Shown here piece by piece: positions 47,084 through 56,586 of a stretch of DNA of 64,000 bases. Position 1 is the first letter of the stretch. Each line of letters opens with the position of its first letter. Below the pieces are notes generated by a model. The model ran no database searches, was not told the DNA's origin, and worked only from the letters and a program-made list of their open reading frames with translations. The position numbers and the translations under genes are program-made. The DNA is from Rhabdothermincola sediminis. Its GTDB lineage: Bacteria; Actinomycetota; Acidimicrobiia; Acidimicrobiales; Acidimicrobilacustridaceae. Location: NCBI RefSeq assembly GCF_014805525.1, contig NZ_JACFSZ010000001.1, positions 1 through 64,000 on the forward strand, written 5' to 3'.

Positions 47084-49378
47084 ATGGCCGACATCGTCCC
47101 CGCCGACACCACCCCTGCCGAAGACGAGCCCCGTGGTCCGAGCCGCCCCGATCTGCTGGAGGGGCTCAACCCGGTGCAGCGCGAGGCGGTCACGCACGGC
47201 GACGGGCCGCTGCTGGTCATCGCCGGGGCGGGGTCGGGCAAGACCCGGGTGCTCACCCACCGCATCGCGCACCTGATCCGCGACCGGGGGGTCTCCCCGT
47301 TCGAGATCCTGGCCATCACCTTCACCAACAAGGCCGCTGACGAGATGCGCCAGCGGGTCGGCAGCCTCGTCGGCCCCGTGGCGGAGAAGATGTGGGTGTC
47401 GACCTTCCACTCCGCCTGTGTGCGGATCCTGCGCCGCGAAGCCGGCCTCATCGGGTTCCCGTCGTCGTTCACCATCTACGACCAGGCGGACTCGGTGCGC
47501 CTGGTGGGCTACGTGATCCGTGACCTGGGGCTCGACACGAAGCGGTTCCCGCCCCGGTCGGTCCAGGCGACGATCAGTGCGGCCAAGAACGACGGCATCG
47601 ACGTCGACGAGTACGCGGAGCAGGCCCGGGTGATCTTCGAACGCAAGATCGCCGACATCTACCGCGAGTACCAGAGCCGGCTGCAGCGGGCCGGGGCCAT
47701 GGATTTCGACGACCTGCTCGGTGCCACGGCTCGGCTGTTCCGGGAGCACCCGGACGTGCTCGATCACTACCGTCGCCGGTTCTCCCACGTGCTCGTCGAC
47801 GAGTACCAGGACACCAACCGGGTGCAGAACGAGCTGGTACTGCAGCTCGCGGCCGAACACCGCAATGTCTTCGTGGTCGGCGACTCGGATCAGTCCATCT
47901 ACCGGTGGCGAGGAGCCGACATCCGCAACATCCTGGCGTTCGAGGACGCCTTCCCGGATGCCACGGTGATCGTGCTCGAGCAGAACTACCGCTCGACCCA
48001 GACCATCCTCGACGCGGCGAACGCGATCATCGCCAACAACTTCGGGCGCAAACCGAAGGAGCTGTGGACCGAAGCCGGCTCCGGGGAGCCCATCGTGCGC
48101 TACCACGCCGATGACGAGACCGATGAGGCGCAGTGGATCGCCCACCAGATGGCCCATCTCCACGACGGTGGCCAGTACCGCTGGGGTGACCTAGCGGTCT
48201 TCTACCGCACGAACGCGCAGAGCCGGGTCGTCGAGGAGCACCTCATGCGGGTCGGCATCCCCTACAAGGTGGTGGGCGGCACGCGGTTCTACGATCGCAG
48301 GGAGGTCAAGGACGCGCTGGCGTACCTGCGGGCGGCGGTGAACCCACTCGACGAGGTCAGCATCAAGCGGGTGCTGAACACCCCGAAGCGAGGGGTGGGC
48401 GAGAGCACGGTGGCCCGCCTCGACGTGTGGGCGAACGCCCGGGGGTTGCCGTTCATCGACGCGCTCCGCCGGGCCGCCGATGCCGGGGTCAGCGGACGAG
48501 CGGGCAGGGGCATCGAGGCCTTCCTGGCGCTCGTCGACGACCTCGCCGAGATGGTCCCCCAGGGTCCCGGGCCACTCCTGGAGGCGGCGGTCACCCGTTC
48601 CGGTTACGTCGCGGAGCTGGAGGCCGAGCATTCCATCGAGGCCGAGGGCCGGTTGGAGAACCTGGCTGAGCTGGTGGGCGCGGCACGGGAGTTCGAGTCG
48701 GTCGACGAGTTCCTCGAGCAGATCAGCCTGGTGGCCGACACCGACGAGCTCGACGACGACGACTCGTCGGTGGTGCTCATGACCCTGCACTCGGCCAAGG
48801 GGCTCGAGTACCCGGTCGTGTTCCTCATCGGGCTGGAAGACGGCGTGTTCCCGCATCTGCGCTCGATCGGTGAGCCCGACCAGCTCGAGGAGGAGCGCCG
48901 GCTCTGCTACGTGGGCATCACCCGGGCGATGGAGCGCCTCTACCTCACCCACGCCTGGAGCCGCACGCTCTACGGGGGCACCCAGTACAACCCACCGAGC
49001 CGGTTCCTCGACGAGATCCCGGAGGCACTCGTCCAGCAGGTGCAGGGGCGTCGGCGGCCGTCGCGGCGCTACGCAGGCGACTCGTACGGTGCGCCCGGCG
49101 GTGCCTGGCGCGGGGCGGGTGGCGCGGGCGGGGCACGGTCGTGGGGCGAGCACCGGGAGCGGGTGGTCGACGCCGCCCTGGCTCCGAGGGGTCCCCAGCC
49201 GAGCGGCGCCGACGCTCTCGGGCTGCGGGTGGGGGACGATGTTCGGCACGCCAAGTTCGGCGAGGGGGTGATCATCGGGCTCGAGGGCAGCGGCGACAAG
49301 GCCGAGGCCGTCGTGCACTTCCGGGAGGCGGGGGAGCGGCGCCTGCTGCTCGCCTGGGCACCGCTCGAGAAGCTCTGA
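47084..49378 (+). CDS. pcrA: ATP-dependent DNA helicase PcrA/UvrD
   Basis: 764 residues, superfamily 1 3'-5' helicase for repair and rolling-circle replication. Q-motif LNPVQREAV, Walker A AGAGSGKT (47-54), DEYQDTNRVQ, GDSDQSIYRWRGA, QNYRST and VVLMTLHSAKGLEYPVVFL. The C-terminal 40 residues (DVRHAKFGEGVIIGLEGSG and onward) form the Tudor-like RNAP-interaction domain of PcrA. Confidence 0.97.
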   Translation: MADIVPADTTPAEDEPRGPSRPDLLEGLNPVQREAVTHGDGPLLVIAGAGSGKTRVLTHRIAHLIRDRGVSPFEILAITFTNKAADEMRQRVGSLVGPVAEKMWVSTFHSACVRILRREAGLIGFPSSFTIYDQADSVRLVGYVIRDLGLDTKRFPPRSVQATISAAKNDGIDVDEYAEQARVIFERKIADIYREYQSRLQRAGAMDFDDLLGATARLFREHPDVLDHYRRRFSHVLVDEYQDTNRVQNELVLQLAAEHRNVFVVGDSDQSIYRWRGADIRNILAFEDAFPDATVIVLEQNYRSTQTILDAANAIIANNFGRKPKELWTEAGSGEPIVRYHADDETDEAQWIAHQMAHLHDGGQYRWGDLAVFYRTNAQSRVVEEHLMRVGIPYKVVGGTRFYDRREVKDALAYLRAAVNPLDEVSIKRVLNTPKRGVGESTVARLDVWANARGLPFIDALRRAADAGVSGRAGRGIEAFLALVDDLAEMVPQGPGPLLEAAVTRSGYVAELEAEHSIEAEGRLENLAELVGAAREFESVDEFLEQISLVADTDELDDDDSSVVLMTLHSAKGLEYPVVFLIGLEDGVFPHLRSIGEPDQLEEERRLCYVGITRAMERLYLTHAWSRTLYGGTQYNPPSRFLDEIPEALVQQVQGRRRPSRRYAGDSYGAPGGAWRGAGGAGGARSWGEHRERVVDAALAPRGPQPSGADALGLRVGDDVRHAKFGEGVIIGLEGSGDKAEAVVHFREAGERRLLLAWAPLEKL

Positions 49379-49432
49379 GGTGGAGCCGGGCGATCCGGTC
49401 GTCGCCCCGACTGGCGCCGCGAGGGCCCGTCG

Positions 49433-50965
49433 GTGATCATGCCCGAAGGGCTGGGGCCGGAGGTCGGCATGAAGATGTTCAAACGGGCACGGCTCGTGAT
49501 CCGGCGTGACGAGACGCTCGGCACGATCATGAGCTCGTTGGCCGAGCTGCACGGCGACCGCCGCCTGGTGGAGGAGGCCGACGGCGGCCTCCGGGTCACC
49601 TACCGGCAGGCGGCCAAGCGTGTGGACCGGTGGGCAGGCGGGGTGGCGGGGCGCATCGACGTCGGGGACCGGGTGGTGCTGGCCACCTCCAACAGCTACG
49701 AGACGTTCCTGCTCTGTCTGGCCGTGGCCCGGGCAGGAGGCATCCCGGTCCCGGTCAACCACAAGATGCGCCCCGAGGAGGTCGCCCACGTCGTACGGGA
49801 CTCGGGCGCGTCGCTGATCCTGCACGGTGCCGGTGAGGTCGACGGTGCCGCCCCGCTGGGGGATGCGGTGCCCGTCGATCCCGGCGAGGTGGCGGCGCTC
49901 TTCTACACCTCGGGAACCACCGGTACCCCCAAGGGGGCGGAGATCACCCACCGGGCGCTCATCGGCACGGTGGTGGCGGCGGCCGCCTGGCCGGCATGGC
50001 TCCGCCGGGACGAGGCGGTCTTCAGCCTGCCGATCGCCCACATCATGGGCTTCATCGTGCTCCTGGCCTACGCCTGCGCGGGCATCCCCACGTACAGCAT
50101 CCCCCACTTCCGTCCCGACGAGGTCCTCGACGCCATCGAGACCCGGCGGGCGACGTTGTTCATCGGCGTGCCGGCGATGTACCGGATGATGCTCGAAGCA
50201 GGTGCCGAGGAGCGCGATCTCAGCTCGGTGCGACTGTGGGGCTCGGGCGCCGACGTGATGCCATCCGATCTGGCCCGCACGTTCAAGCGGCTGGGAGCGA
50301 GCGCGACCATCCCGTTCGTCGGTCCGGTCGGTGAGGCGATCTTCGCTGAGGGCTACGGCATGGTGGAGACCGCGGGGGGCGTGGCGGCCAAGGTGTCGCC
50401 TCCGCTGCTCGACGTCGGCCTCGGCGAGTCCGTGGGGTTCGCCCTGCCCGGCTACCAGATGCGAGTGGTGGACGACGACGGACACGACGTGGGACCGGGC
50501 GGGGTGGGCGAGCTGTGGGTGCGGGGCCCGGGGGTCATCCGTGGGTACTGGAGCGCGCCGGAGGCCAGCGCAGCGGTCGTCACCGACGATGGCTGGCTGC
50601 GAACCGGTGACCTGGCCCGCAGAGGCCCGTTCGGCACCGTGCTGTTCGTCGGCCGCAAGAAGGACGTGATCAAACACGGCGGCTTCTCGGTGTACGCGCT
50701 GGAGGTGCAGAAGGCCCTCGAGGCGCACCCGTCCGTCCTGGAGGCGGCGGTGATGGGGTTGCCCGACGAGAAGCTCGGGGAGATCCCGGTCGCCGCGGTG
50801 CGACTCGAGCCCGGTGTCACCCTGGACTCGCTCGACCTCGGCGCGTGGCTCGGGGAGCGGTTGGCCGACTACAAGGTGCCGAAGCGTTTCGTCGCAGTGG
50901 AGCAGCTGCCTCGCACCGGTACGAACAAGGTGCACAAGCGCGAGCTGCTGGAGCTGTTCGCCTGA
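49433..50965 (+). CDS. AMP-dependent acyl-CoA synthetase
   Basis: 510 residues, ANL superfamily. P-loop YTSGTTGTPKGAEITHRA from residue 158, EGYGMVETAGG, GWLRTGDLARRG and the C-terminal lysine in PRTGTNKVHKRELLE. Activates a carboxylic acid as acyl-AMP and then acyl-CoA; chain length cannot be read. GTG 49433 has GAGGG 7 nt upstream; ATG 49439 is the alternative. Confidence 0.92.
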   Translation: MIMPEGLGPEVGMKMFKRARLVIRRDETLGTIMSSLAELHGDRRLVEEADGGLRVTYRQAAKRVDRWAGGVAGRIDVGDRVVLATSNSYETFLLCLAVARAGGIPVPVNHKMRPEEVAHVVRDSGASLILHGAGEVDGAAPLGDAVPVDPGEVAALFYTSGTTGTPKGAEITHRALIGTVVAAAAWPAWLRRDEAVFSLPIAHIMGFIVLLAYACAGIPTYSIPHFRPDEVLDAIETRRATLFIGVPAMYRMMLEAGAEERDLSSVRLWGSGADVMPSDLARTFKRLGASATIPFVGPVGEAIFAEGYGMVETAGGVAAKVSPPLLDVGLGESVGFALPGYQMRVVDDDGHDVGPGGVGELWVRGPGVIRGYWSAPEASAAVVTDDGWLRTGDLARRGPFGTVLFVGRKKDVIKHGGFSVYALEVQKALEAHPSVLEAAVMGLPDEKLGEIPVAAVRLEPGVTLDSLDLGAWLGERLADYKVPKRFVAVEQLPRTGTNKVHKRELLELFA

Positions 50966-50977
50966 CGGTGTGCCCGC

Positions 50978-51472
50978 CTACGGCGCGGTGTCATCTCCCG
51001 TCTCCGGGGCGCGGTTGAGGTCGATGACCAGCTTGCCGGCGTCGTCGACGACCACCGGGTAATGACGCAGGCCCTCACCGTCCGCAGGCACCGTCGACCC
51101 GTCACAGGGGTCCTCGAAGAGCCCTCGCGCCGCGTCCCAGCGCAGCGTGCACTCGCGGGTGGCGTCGATCTCGCGGGCGTCGAAGGCCAGCCACCCGTCC
51201 TGGGCGTCGTCGCCGAGGTGCTGCAGGTAGATGTCGCGCTGGCCACTCGCCGGGTCGGGCAGCAGGATCGGACCTTCTCGGGCGATCGAGGCGGCACGTT
51301 GCTCGGCTGATCCGGCGTCGAAGGTCCGCGATCCGAGCTGGACCTCCACCTTGCCGGACTCGGTTCCCCGCTGGAGCGCGAAGACGAACGCGAGGAGCAG
51401 GCCCAAGCCCACGAGGGCGATCAACACGCCGCCCACGGCCATGGCCACGCTCCGCCCATCCGACTGCTTCAC
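50978..51472 (-). CDS. membrane-anchored Rieske-like domain protein lacking cluster histidines
   Basis: 164 residues. One N-terminal transmembrane helix (about 11-33) then an extracytoplasmic domain. Residues 105-152 have the layout of a Rieske domain (C-T-x, then G-x-F-x-x-P-C-x-G-S, G, P, G-K-L-V-I-D) but the histidines of CTH and PCHGS are replaced (C108-T-L; C123-D-G-S), so a 2Fe-2S cluster is unlikely and the two cysteines may form a disulfide. GTG 51472 is chosen because AGGAGG lies 9 nt upstream; GTG 51481 abuts the Shine-Dalgarno. Convergent with the synthetase gene, 12 nt apart. Confidence 0.7.
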   Translation of the reverse strand: MKQSDGRSVAMAVGGVLIALVGLGLLLAFVFALQRGTESGKVEVQLGSRTFDAGSAEQRAASIAREGPILLPDPASGQRDIYLQHLGDDAQDGWLAFDAREIDATRECTLRWDAARGLFEDPCDGSTVPADGEGLRHYPVVVDDAGKLVIDLNRAPETGDDTAP

Positions 51473-51486
51473 CGGGCTCACCCTCC

Positions 51487-51492
51487 TAGTAT
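51487..51492 (+). promoter_or_regulatory. -10 box of the B12-binding protein gene
   Basis: TAGTAT, 7 nt before the GTG start; it overlaps the Shine-Dalgarno of the divergent gene. Confidence 0.55.
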
Positions 51493-51499
51493 CCCGTGC

Positions 51500-51907
51500 G
51501 TGAAGCGCCGGTTCCGAGTCGTCGTGGCCAAGCCCGGCCTCGACGGGCACGACCGGGGGATCAAGGTCATCGCCCGCGCGCTCCGTGACGCGGGATTCGA
51601 GGTGATCTACACGGGCCTGTTCCAGACCCCGGAGCAGATCGCCGAGGCCGTTCGTCAGGAGGATGCCGACGCAGTCGGGTTGTCGGTGCTCTCGGGTGCG
51701 CACATGACGTTGTTCCCTCGGGTGCTCGAGGAGCTCGCCGCCCGCGGGCTCGACGACGTTTTGGTGTTCGGCGGCGGCATCGTGCCCCCCGACGACGTCG
51801 CCGCGCTCAAGGCGCAGGGCGTGGCGGAGGTCTTCACTCCTGGTGCCCCGCTGGACCGGATCACCACCTGGCTGGAGGCCGCCCTCGACGAGCGCGAGCG
51901 CGGCTGA
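51500..51907 (+). CDS. stand-alone cobalamin-binding domain protein (methylmalonyl-CoA mutase C-terminal type)
   Basis: 135 residues, only a B12-binding Rossmann-like domain: [20 protein letters not shown] with D15-x-H17-x-x-G20 (base-off/His-on motif), [18 protein letters not shown] and [12 protein letters not shown]. It matches the small subunit of split methylmalonyl/isobutyryl-CoA mutases. The catalytic large subunit is not in this window. Followed by sucCD, which handle succinyl-CoA, the product of methylmalonyl-CoA mutase; that functional link is suggestive only. Confidence 0.92.
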   Translation: MKRRFRVVVAKPGLDGHDRGIKVIARALRDAGFEVIYTGLFQTPEQIAEAVRQEDADAVGLSVLSGAHMTLFPRVLEELAARGLDDVLVFGGGIVPPDDVAALKAQGVAEVFTPGAPLDRITTWLEAALDERERG

Positions 51908-51920
51908 CCAGCTCCTCGCG

Positions 51921-51968
51921 TTCTGGCCGGTCGAACGCGTGCTCTGGTGTGCAATTCCGCTGCCGGTT
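51921..51968. repeat. 48-nt palindromic repeat, copy B
   Basis: Same length and core as copies A, C and D (GGTCGAACGCGTGCTCTGG) with end CCGGTT; the right arm is diverged. Lies between the B12-binding gene and sucC, followed by a G-rich run. Confidence 0.7.
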
Positions 51969-52041
51969 CGGGGGCGGGCGCGCCTTGCGCTGGTGCTGAT
52001 GCGGCGTCAGAGCCGGTTGGGCCGCTTGTCTGCAACCTGAC

Positions 52042-52047
52042 TAGGTT
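52042..52047 (+). promoter_or_regulatory. -10 box of sucCD
   Basis: TAGGTT, 8 nt before the sucC GTG; a possible -35 TTGGGC at 52017 leaves a 19-nt spacer. Confidence 0.5.
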
Positions 52048-52055
52048 GTCGGGCC

Positions 52056-53204
52056 GTGGACCTTCTCGAATTCCAGGGCAAGCAGTTCTTCGCCGGCTTC
52101 GGCATCCCGGTGTCCGAGGGGCGTGCGGTCGATTCCGTCGAGGGTGCGGTGGCCGCTGCCGAAGCCGTGGGCTACCCGGTGGTCGTCAAGGCCCAGGTGC
52201 ACGTCGGGGGTCGGGGCAAGGCGGGTGGGGTGAAGCTCGCCAGCAGCGAGGACGAGGTGCGCACGCACGCGCAGAACATCCTCGGCATGGACATCAAGGG
52301 GCACATCGTCCGGATCCTGTGGATCGAGCACGCGTCCGACATCGCCGAGGAGTACTACGCCAGCTTCACCCTCGACCGCTCGGCCAAGAAGCACCTGGGC
52401 ATGCTCTCCGCCCAAGGCGGCGTCGAGATCGAGGCTGTGGCGGCGAAGGACCCCGACGCCATCGCCAAGGTGTGGATCGACCCCGTGGAGGGCCTGGACG
52501 AGCCCACCTGCCGGGCCTGGGTCAAACAGGCACGGTTGAACCCCGCGGCCGAGGACGGCGCCGTCGACATCCTCCTCAAGCTCTACCGGGCCTACACCGA
52601 GGGTGACGCGGACCTGGTCGAGATCAACCCGCTCATCCTGAAGCCCGACGGTTCGGTCCACGCCCTGGACGCCAAGGTGACGCTCGACAACAACGCCGCG
52701 TTCCGCCACCAGTGGGGGGACTACGAGCTGACCCAGGTCCGCGACGAGCGGGAGCAGGCCGCTCACGACAAGGGGCTGCAGTACGTCGGCCTCGACGGCT
52801 ACGTCGGCATCATCGCCAACGGCGCCGGCCTGGCCATGAGCACGCTCGACGTGGTGAACCAGGTGGGTGGCGAGCCGGCGAACTTCCTCGACATCGGCGG
52901 GGGTGCCAACGCCGACGTGATGGCCGGAGCGCTCGAGATCATCAACAACGATCCACGCGTCAAGTCCATCTTCATCAACATCTTCGGTGGGATCACCCGG
53001 GGCGAGGAGGTGGCCAACGGCATCGTGGAGGCCCTGTCGCGGGTCGACATCACCGCGCCGATCGTGATCCGCCTCGACGGCACCAACGCCGACCAGGGTC
53101 GCCAGATCCTCGAACCGCACCTGTCCGACAAGCTGCAGATGCAGCCCACGATGCTGGAGGCGGCGCGCACCGCCGTCGCGCTGGCCGGAGGTACACCCTC
53201 GTGA
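52056..53204 (+). CDS. sucC: succinyl-CoA synthetase beta subunit
   Basis: 382 residues. ATP-grasp domain starting MDLLEFQGKQFFAGFGIPV, PVVVKAQVHVGGRGKAGGV nucleotide-binding segment and the C-terminal CoA-ligase-like domain with NIFGGITRGEEVANGI. TCA-cycle enzyme coupling succinyl-CoA to NTP. GTG start; the stop overlaps sucD by GTGA. Confidence 0.97.
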   Translation: MDLLEFQGKQFFAGFGIPVSEGRAVDSVEGAVAAAEAVGYPVVVKAQVHVGGRGKAGGVKLASSEDEVRTHAQNILGMDIKGHIVRILWIEHASDIAEEYYASFTLDRSAKKHLGMLSAQGGVEIEAVAAKDPDAIAKVWIDPVEGLDEPTCRAWVKQARLNPAAEDGAVDILLKLYRAYTEGDADLVEINPLILKPDGSVHALDAKVTLDNNAAFRHQWGDYELTQVRDEREQAAHDKGLQYVGLDGYVGIIANGAGLAMSTLDVVNQVGGEPANFLDIGGGANADVMAGALEIINNDPRVKSIFINIFGGITRGEEVANGIVEALSRVDITAPIVIRLDGTNADQGRQILEPHLSDKLQMQPTMLEAARTAVALAGGTPS

Positions 53205-54094
53205 GCATCTTCGTCGACGAGAACACCAAGGTCGTCTACCAAGGCCTCACCGGTAGCCAGGGTCGCTACTACGGCCTGCTCAATCGCGACTACGGCACGC
53301 AGGTGGTCGCGGGGACGAACCCGAAGAAGGCCGGCACCGATGTCGAAGGCATCCCCATCTTCGCCTCGGTGGCGGATGCGGTAGCCGAGACGGGAGCCAA
53401 CGCGTCGTGCATCTTCATCCCCGCGCCAGGGGTCCGCGATGCGGTGATCGAAGCCGCCGAGGGCGGAGTGGAGTTCATCGTCTGCATCACCGAGGGCGTG
53501 CCCGCGCACGACGAAGCGTGGTTCTACAACAAGCTCAAGCGCGACTTCCCGAACGTCGCCCTGCTCGGTCCCAACTGCCCAGGCATCATCAGCCCGGGGA
53601 AGTGCAACATCGGCATCACCGCAGGGCACATCGCCAAGCCGGGCGGGCCGGTGGGCATCGTCAGCCGGTCGGGCACGCTCACCTACCAGGCCCTCTACGA
53701 GCTGAAGCTGCAGGACATCGGGGTCACGACCTGTGTGGGCATCGGTGGTGACCCCGTACCCGGCACCAGCTTCATCGACTGTCTCGAGCGCTTCGAGGCC
53801 GACCCCGACACCAAAGCGGTGATGATGATCGGCGAGATCGGCGGGTCGGCCGAGGAGGAAGCCGCCGAGTTCATCCGGGCCAAGATGACCAAGCCGGTCG
53901 TGTCCTACATCGCGGGCGTCACCGCGCCACCCGGGAAGAAGATGGGCCACGCCGGGGCCATCGTGTCGGGTGGCAAGGGCACCGCTCAGGCGAAGATCGA
54001 GGCGCTGGAGGCCGCTGGCGCCAAGGTCGGTCGGAACCCGACCGAGGCGGGTGAGCTCATGGTCGGGATCGTGCGGGAGCACGGCTGGGCCTGA
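53201..54094 (+). CDS. sucD: succinyl-CoA synthetase alpha subunit
   Basis: 297 residues. CoA-binding Rossmann domain ([20 protein letters not shown]) and the phosphohistidine loop with H250 in [28 protein letters not shown] and [10 protein letters not shown] are conserved. Translationally coupled to sucC. The long open frame upstream of 53201 is antiphase to sucC and ignored. Confidence 0.97.
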   Translation: MSIFVDENTKVVYQGLTGSQGRYYGLLNRDYGTQVVAGTNPKKAGTDVEGIPIFASVADAVAETGANASCIFIPAPGVRDAVIEAAEGGVEFIVCITEGVPAHDEAWFYNKLKRDFPNVALLGPNCPGIISPGKCNIGITAGHIAKPGGPVGIVSRSGTLTYQALYELKLQDIGVTTCVGIGGDPVPGTSFIDCLERFEADPDTKAVMMIGEIGGSAEEEAAEFIRAKMTKPVVSYIAGVTAPPGKKMGHAGAIVSGGKGTAQAKIEALEAAGAKVGRNPTEAGELMVGIVREHGWA

Positions 54095-54192
54095 CCATTG
54101 GCTCGGCGGCGCTCGGCGCAGGCATCGGCGGGATCGGGACCGTGGTGCATGAGCGGCGGCGCCGATCAGGATGGCTGCTCGCGTCGCGCTGG

Positions 54193-54198
54193 TAGCGT
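54193..54198 (+). promoter_or_regulatory. -10 box of purNH
   Basis: TAGCGT, 8 nt before the chosen purN ATG. Confidence 0.5.
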
Positions 54199-54206
54199 GC
54201 ATCTCG

Positions 54207-54770
54207 ATGCGGGTCGCGGTGCTGGCCTCGGGAAGCGGGACGATCCTCGACGCCATGCTCGACGCCGGGATCCCGGTGGAGGTGGTGGTGGTCGACCGGC
54301 CGTGCGGGGCCACCGAGGTGGCCGAGCGCCACAGTGTGCCGTGGGAGTTCGTCGAGCGGTCGAGCTACGGCGCGGACTTCGACCGCGACGCCTACACCCG
54401 CCAAATCCTCGACGTGCTCGACAAGTACGACACGGACCTGGTCGTCATGGCCGGGTTCGGCACCATCCTCGCGCCGGCGATGTTCGAGGTCTTCGACGGG
54501 CGCATCCTGAACACCCACCCCGCGTTGCTGCCGGCTTTCAAGGGTTGGCATGCGGTACGCGACGCACTCGAGGCCGGGGTGAAGGTGACCGGCTGCACGG
54601 TGCACGTGGCCACTGCGGAAGTCGACGCCGGCCCCATCCTGGCCCAGGAAGCGGTGCCGGTGGAGCCTGGCGACACGGAGGCCACGTTGCACGAGCGCAT
54701 CAAGGCCGTCGAGCGGCGGCTCTACGTCCAGACCGTCAAGGAGATCCTCGAGAGGGGTTCGGTGCAGTGA
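54207..54770 (+). CDS. purN: phosphoribosylglycinamide formyltransferase
   Basis: 187 residues from ATG 54207 (MRVAVLASGSGTILDAMLDA). Transfers formyl from 10-formyl-THF to GAR. Active-site histidine in NTHPALLPAFKGWHAV and the aspartate in VDAGPILAQEAV are present. GSGTI replaces the usual GSGTN in the phosphate loop. The upstream ATG 54171 lies before the -10 box, so is rejected. Overlaps purH by 4 nt. Confidence 0.95.
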   Translation: MRVAVLASGSGTILDAMLDAGIPVEVVVVDRPCGATEVAERHSVPWEFVERSSYGADFDRDAYTRQILDVLDKYDTDLVVMAGFGTILAPAMFEVFDGRILNTHPALLPAFKGWHAVRDALEAGVKVTGCTVHVATAEVDAGPILAQEAVPVEPGDTEATLHERIKAVERRLYVQTVKEILERGSVQ

Positions 54771-56287
54771 GGGCTCTGCTGTCCGTCTACGACAAGACCG
54801 GTATCGTTGATGTCGCCCGTGCCTTGCACGACGCGGGCTGCGAGCTGATCTCGAGCGGGGGAACGGCGAGGGCGATCGCCGAGGCCGGTCTGCCGGTCAC
54901 CGATGTCGCGGATCTCACGGGGGTGCCCGCCATCCTCGGTCACCGGGTCGTGACCCTGCACCCGAAGGTCCACGGCGGCATCCTCGCCGATCGCAGCAAC
55001 CCTGAGCACCGCGCCGACCTGGAGCGCTACGGCATCGAGCCCATCGACCTGGTCGTGGTGAACCTCTATCCGTTCTCGTCGGACCCGTCCATCGAGCTGA
55101 TCGACATCGGAGGGCCGGCGATGGTCCGGGCGGCGGCGAAGAACCACGCTCACGTCGGGGTCGTCACCGACCCCTCGCAGTACGAGCTGGTACTCGCTGA
55201 CCTGCGCAGCACCGGTTCCCTGTCCGAGGCGACCCGCCGCCGGTTGGCGCTCGACGCCTTCCGGGTGACCGCGGCGTATGACGCGCAGATCGTGCGATGG
55301 CTGGAAGAGCAGGTCGAAGGGGCAGGGCCATCGACTGCGCCGGACGAGCTGCCCGAGCGGATCGAGCTGACCATCGAGCGGCGGGCGGTGCTGCGCTACG
55401 GGGAGAACCCCCACCAGATCGGTGCTCGCTACACGACGCGAGGAGCGTCGGGGTGGTGGGACACGGCGGTACAGCACGGCGGCAAGGAGATGTCGTACCT
55501 CAACGTGTTCGACGCGGATGCTGCATGGCGGCTGGTGTACTCGCTCGGGGATCGTCCGGCGGCGGTGGTGATCAAGCACGCCAACCCGTGCGGGGTCGCG
55601 GTCGCCGACGACATCACGACGGCCTACCGGCGTGCGCACGAGTGCGATCCGGTGTCGGCGTTCGGGGGCATCGTGGCGGTGAACCGCCCGGTCACCGCCG
55701 GGATGGCCGAGGCGTTGGCGCCGGTGTTCACCGAGGTGCTCATCGCTCCGGGGTTCGAGGGGAACGCGTTGGTGCGCCTGCTCGAGAAGCGCAACCTTCG
55801 GGTCCTCGAGGCCGCCCCGCCGTCGCCGCTCACGACGGGGTTGCGGCAGATCGACGGCGGTTTCCTCGTGCAGACCCCCGATCGGGTCACCATCGACCGC
55901 TCCGCGTGGCAGGTGGTCACCAAGGCGGTGCCCACCGCGGAGCAGTGGGCGGATCTCGAGCTGGCCTGGCAGGTGGTGGCGAAGGTGACCTCCAACGCCA
56001 TCGTGCTGGTGAAGGACGGCCAGGCAGTGGGCATCGGTTGCGGCCAGCAGAACCGGCGGGACGCGGGCCGCCTGGCGTGCGAGAAGGCCGCGGGTCGCGC
56101 TGCCGGTGGCGTCTACGCCAGCGACGCCTTCTTCCCGTTCCCCGACGGGCTCGACGGCGCCGTTGAGGCGGGCGCGGCCTGCGTGGTCCAGCCGGGTGGG
56201 TCGATCCGCGACGAGGAGGTCATCGCCGCCGCCGACGAGCACGGTCTGGCGATGGTGTTCACCGGCGAGCGCCACTTCCGCCACTGA
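54767..56287 (+). CDS. purH: bifunctional AICAR formyltransferase / IMP cyclohydrolase
   Basis: 506 residues catalysing the last two steps to IMP. The N-terminal MGS-like cyclohydrolase domain begins [20 protein letters not shown]; the transformylase has K270-H271 in [26 protein letters not shown] and [16 protein letters not shown] start overlapping purN (GTGA). With purN and folD downstream it forms a one-carbon/purine cluster. Confidence 0.97.
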   Translation: MRALLSVYDKTGIVDVARALHDAGCELISSGGTARAIAEAGLPVTDVADLTGVPAILGHRVVTLHPKVHGGILADRSNPEHRADLERYGIEPIDLVVVNLYPFSSDPSIELIDIGGPAMVRAAAKNHAHVGVVTDPSQYELVLADLRSTGSLSEATRRRLALDAFRVTAAYDAQIVRWLEEQVEGAGPSTAPDELPERIELTIERRAVLRYGENPHQIGARYTTRGASGWWDTAVQHGGKEMSYLNVFDADAAWRLVYSLGDRPAAVVIKHANPCGVAVADDITTAYRRAHECDPVSAFGGIVAVNRPVTAGMAEALAPVFTEVLIAPGFEGNALVRLLEKRNLRVLEAAPPSPLTTGLRQIDGGFLVQTPDRVTIDRSAWQVVTKAVPTAEQWADLELAWQVVAKVTSNAIVLVKDGQAVGIGCGQQNRRDAGRLACEKAAGRAAGGVYASDAFFPFPDGLDGAVEAGAACVVQPGGSIRDEEVIAAADEHGLAMVFTGERHFRH

Positions 56288-56401
56288 GCGGGCCAGAAGC
56301 AGGCGCTGACATCCCACCGAGATCTCCCGCCCCTCTCCGCCCACGCCCTCACCCCTGCCATCGCGTCCGCTCTCACCCTCACCCATGCCCTCGCCCTCGC
56401 G

Positions 56402-56449
56402 AACTGGCATGTCAAACGCGTGCTCTGGCACGCGTTTGACATGCCGGTT
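56402..56449. repeat. 48-nt palindromic repeat, copy C (near-perfect)
   Basis: 21-nt arms (56402-56422 and 56429-56449) pair with a single mismatch around a CTCTGG loop. Best preserved copy of the family; no T-tract follows. Confidence 0.9.
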
Positions 56450-56476
56450 GGATGGGGAGGCTGGCGGTGGTGGGTG

Positions 56477-56524
56477 TACTGGCAGGTGGATCGCGTTCTC
56501 TGGCACGCGTTTGACATGCCAGTT
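56477..56524. repeat. 48-nt palindromic repeat, copy D
   Basis: Right half identical to the consensus (CACGCGTTTGACATGCCAGT, then T); left arm diverged. 27 nt after copy C. Confidence 0.85.
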
Positions 56525-56586
56525 GGGGAGGGGGCTGGTTGGGGAGGGGGCTGGTTGGGGAGGGGGCTGGTTGGGGAGGGGGCCGG
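56523..56586 (+). repeat. G-rich 16-nt tandem repeat, four copies
   Basis: Unit TTGGGGAGGGGGCTGG repeated four times (the last with CCGG), followed by TTGGGGGG. Every unit has G4 and G5 runs, enough for G-quadruplexes on the coding strand just upstream of folD. Confidence 0.9.

Noticed and set aside
48191-50935. Very long open frame on the minus strand (914 codons), and similar ones at 14360-16231, 38400-39749, 44507-46192 and 54722-56635
   Set aside because: Antisense shadows of clear genes, produced by high-GC codon bias; the translations are His/Arg/Gly-rich with no family motif.
56402-56449. Palindromic copy C considered as an ordinary intrinsic terminator for purH
   Set aside because: No T-tract, and the same 48-nt unit recurs at three other places; a repeat element explains it better, though it may still slow polymerase.
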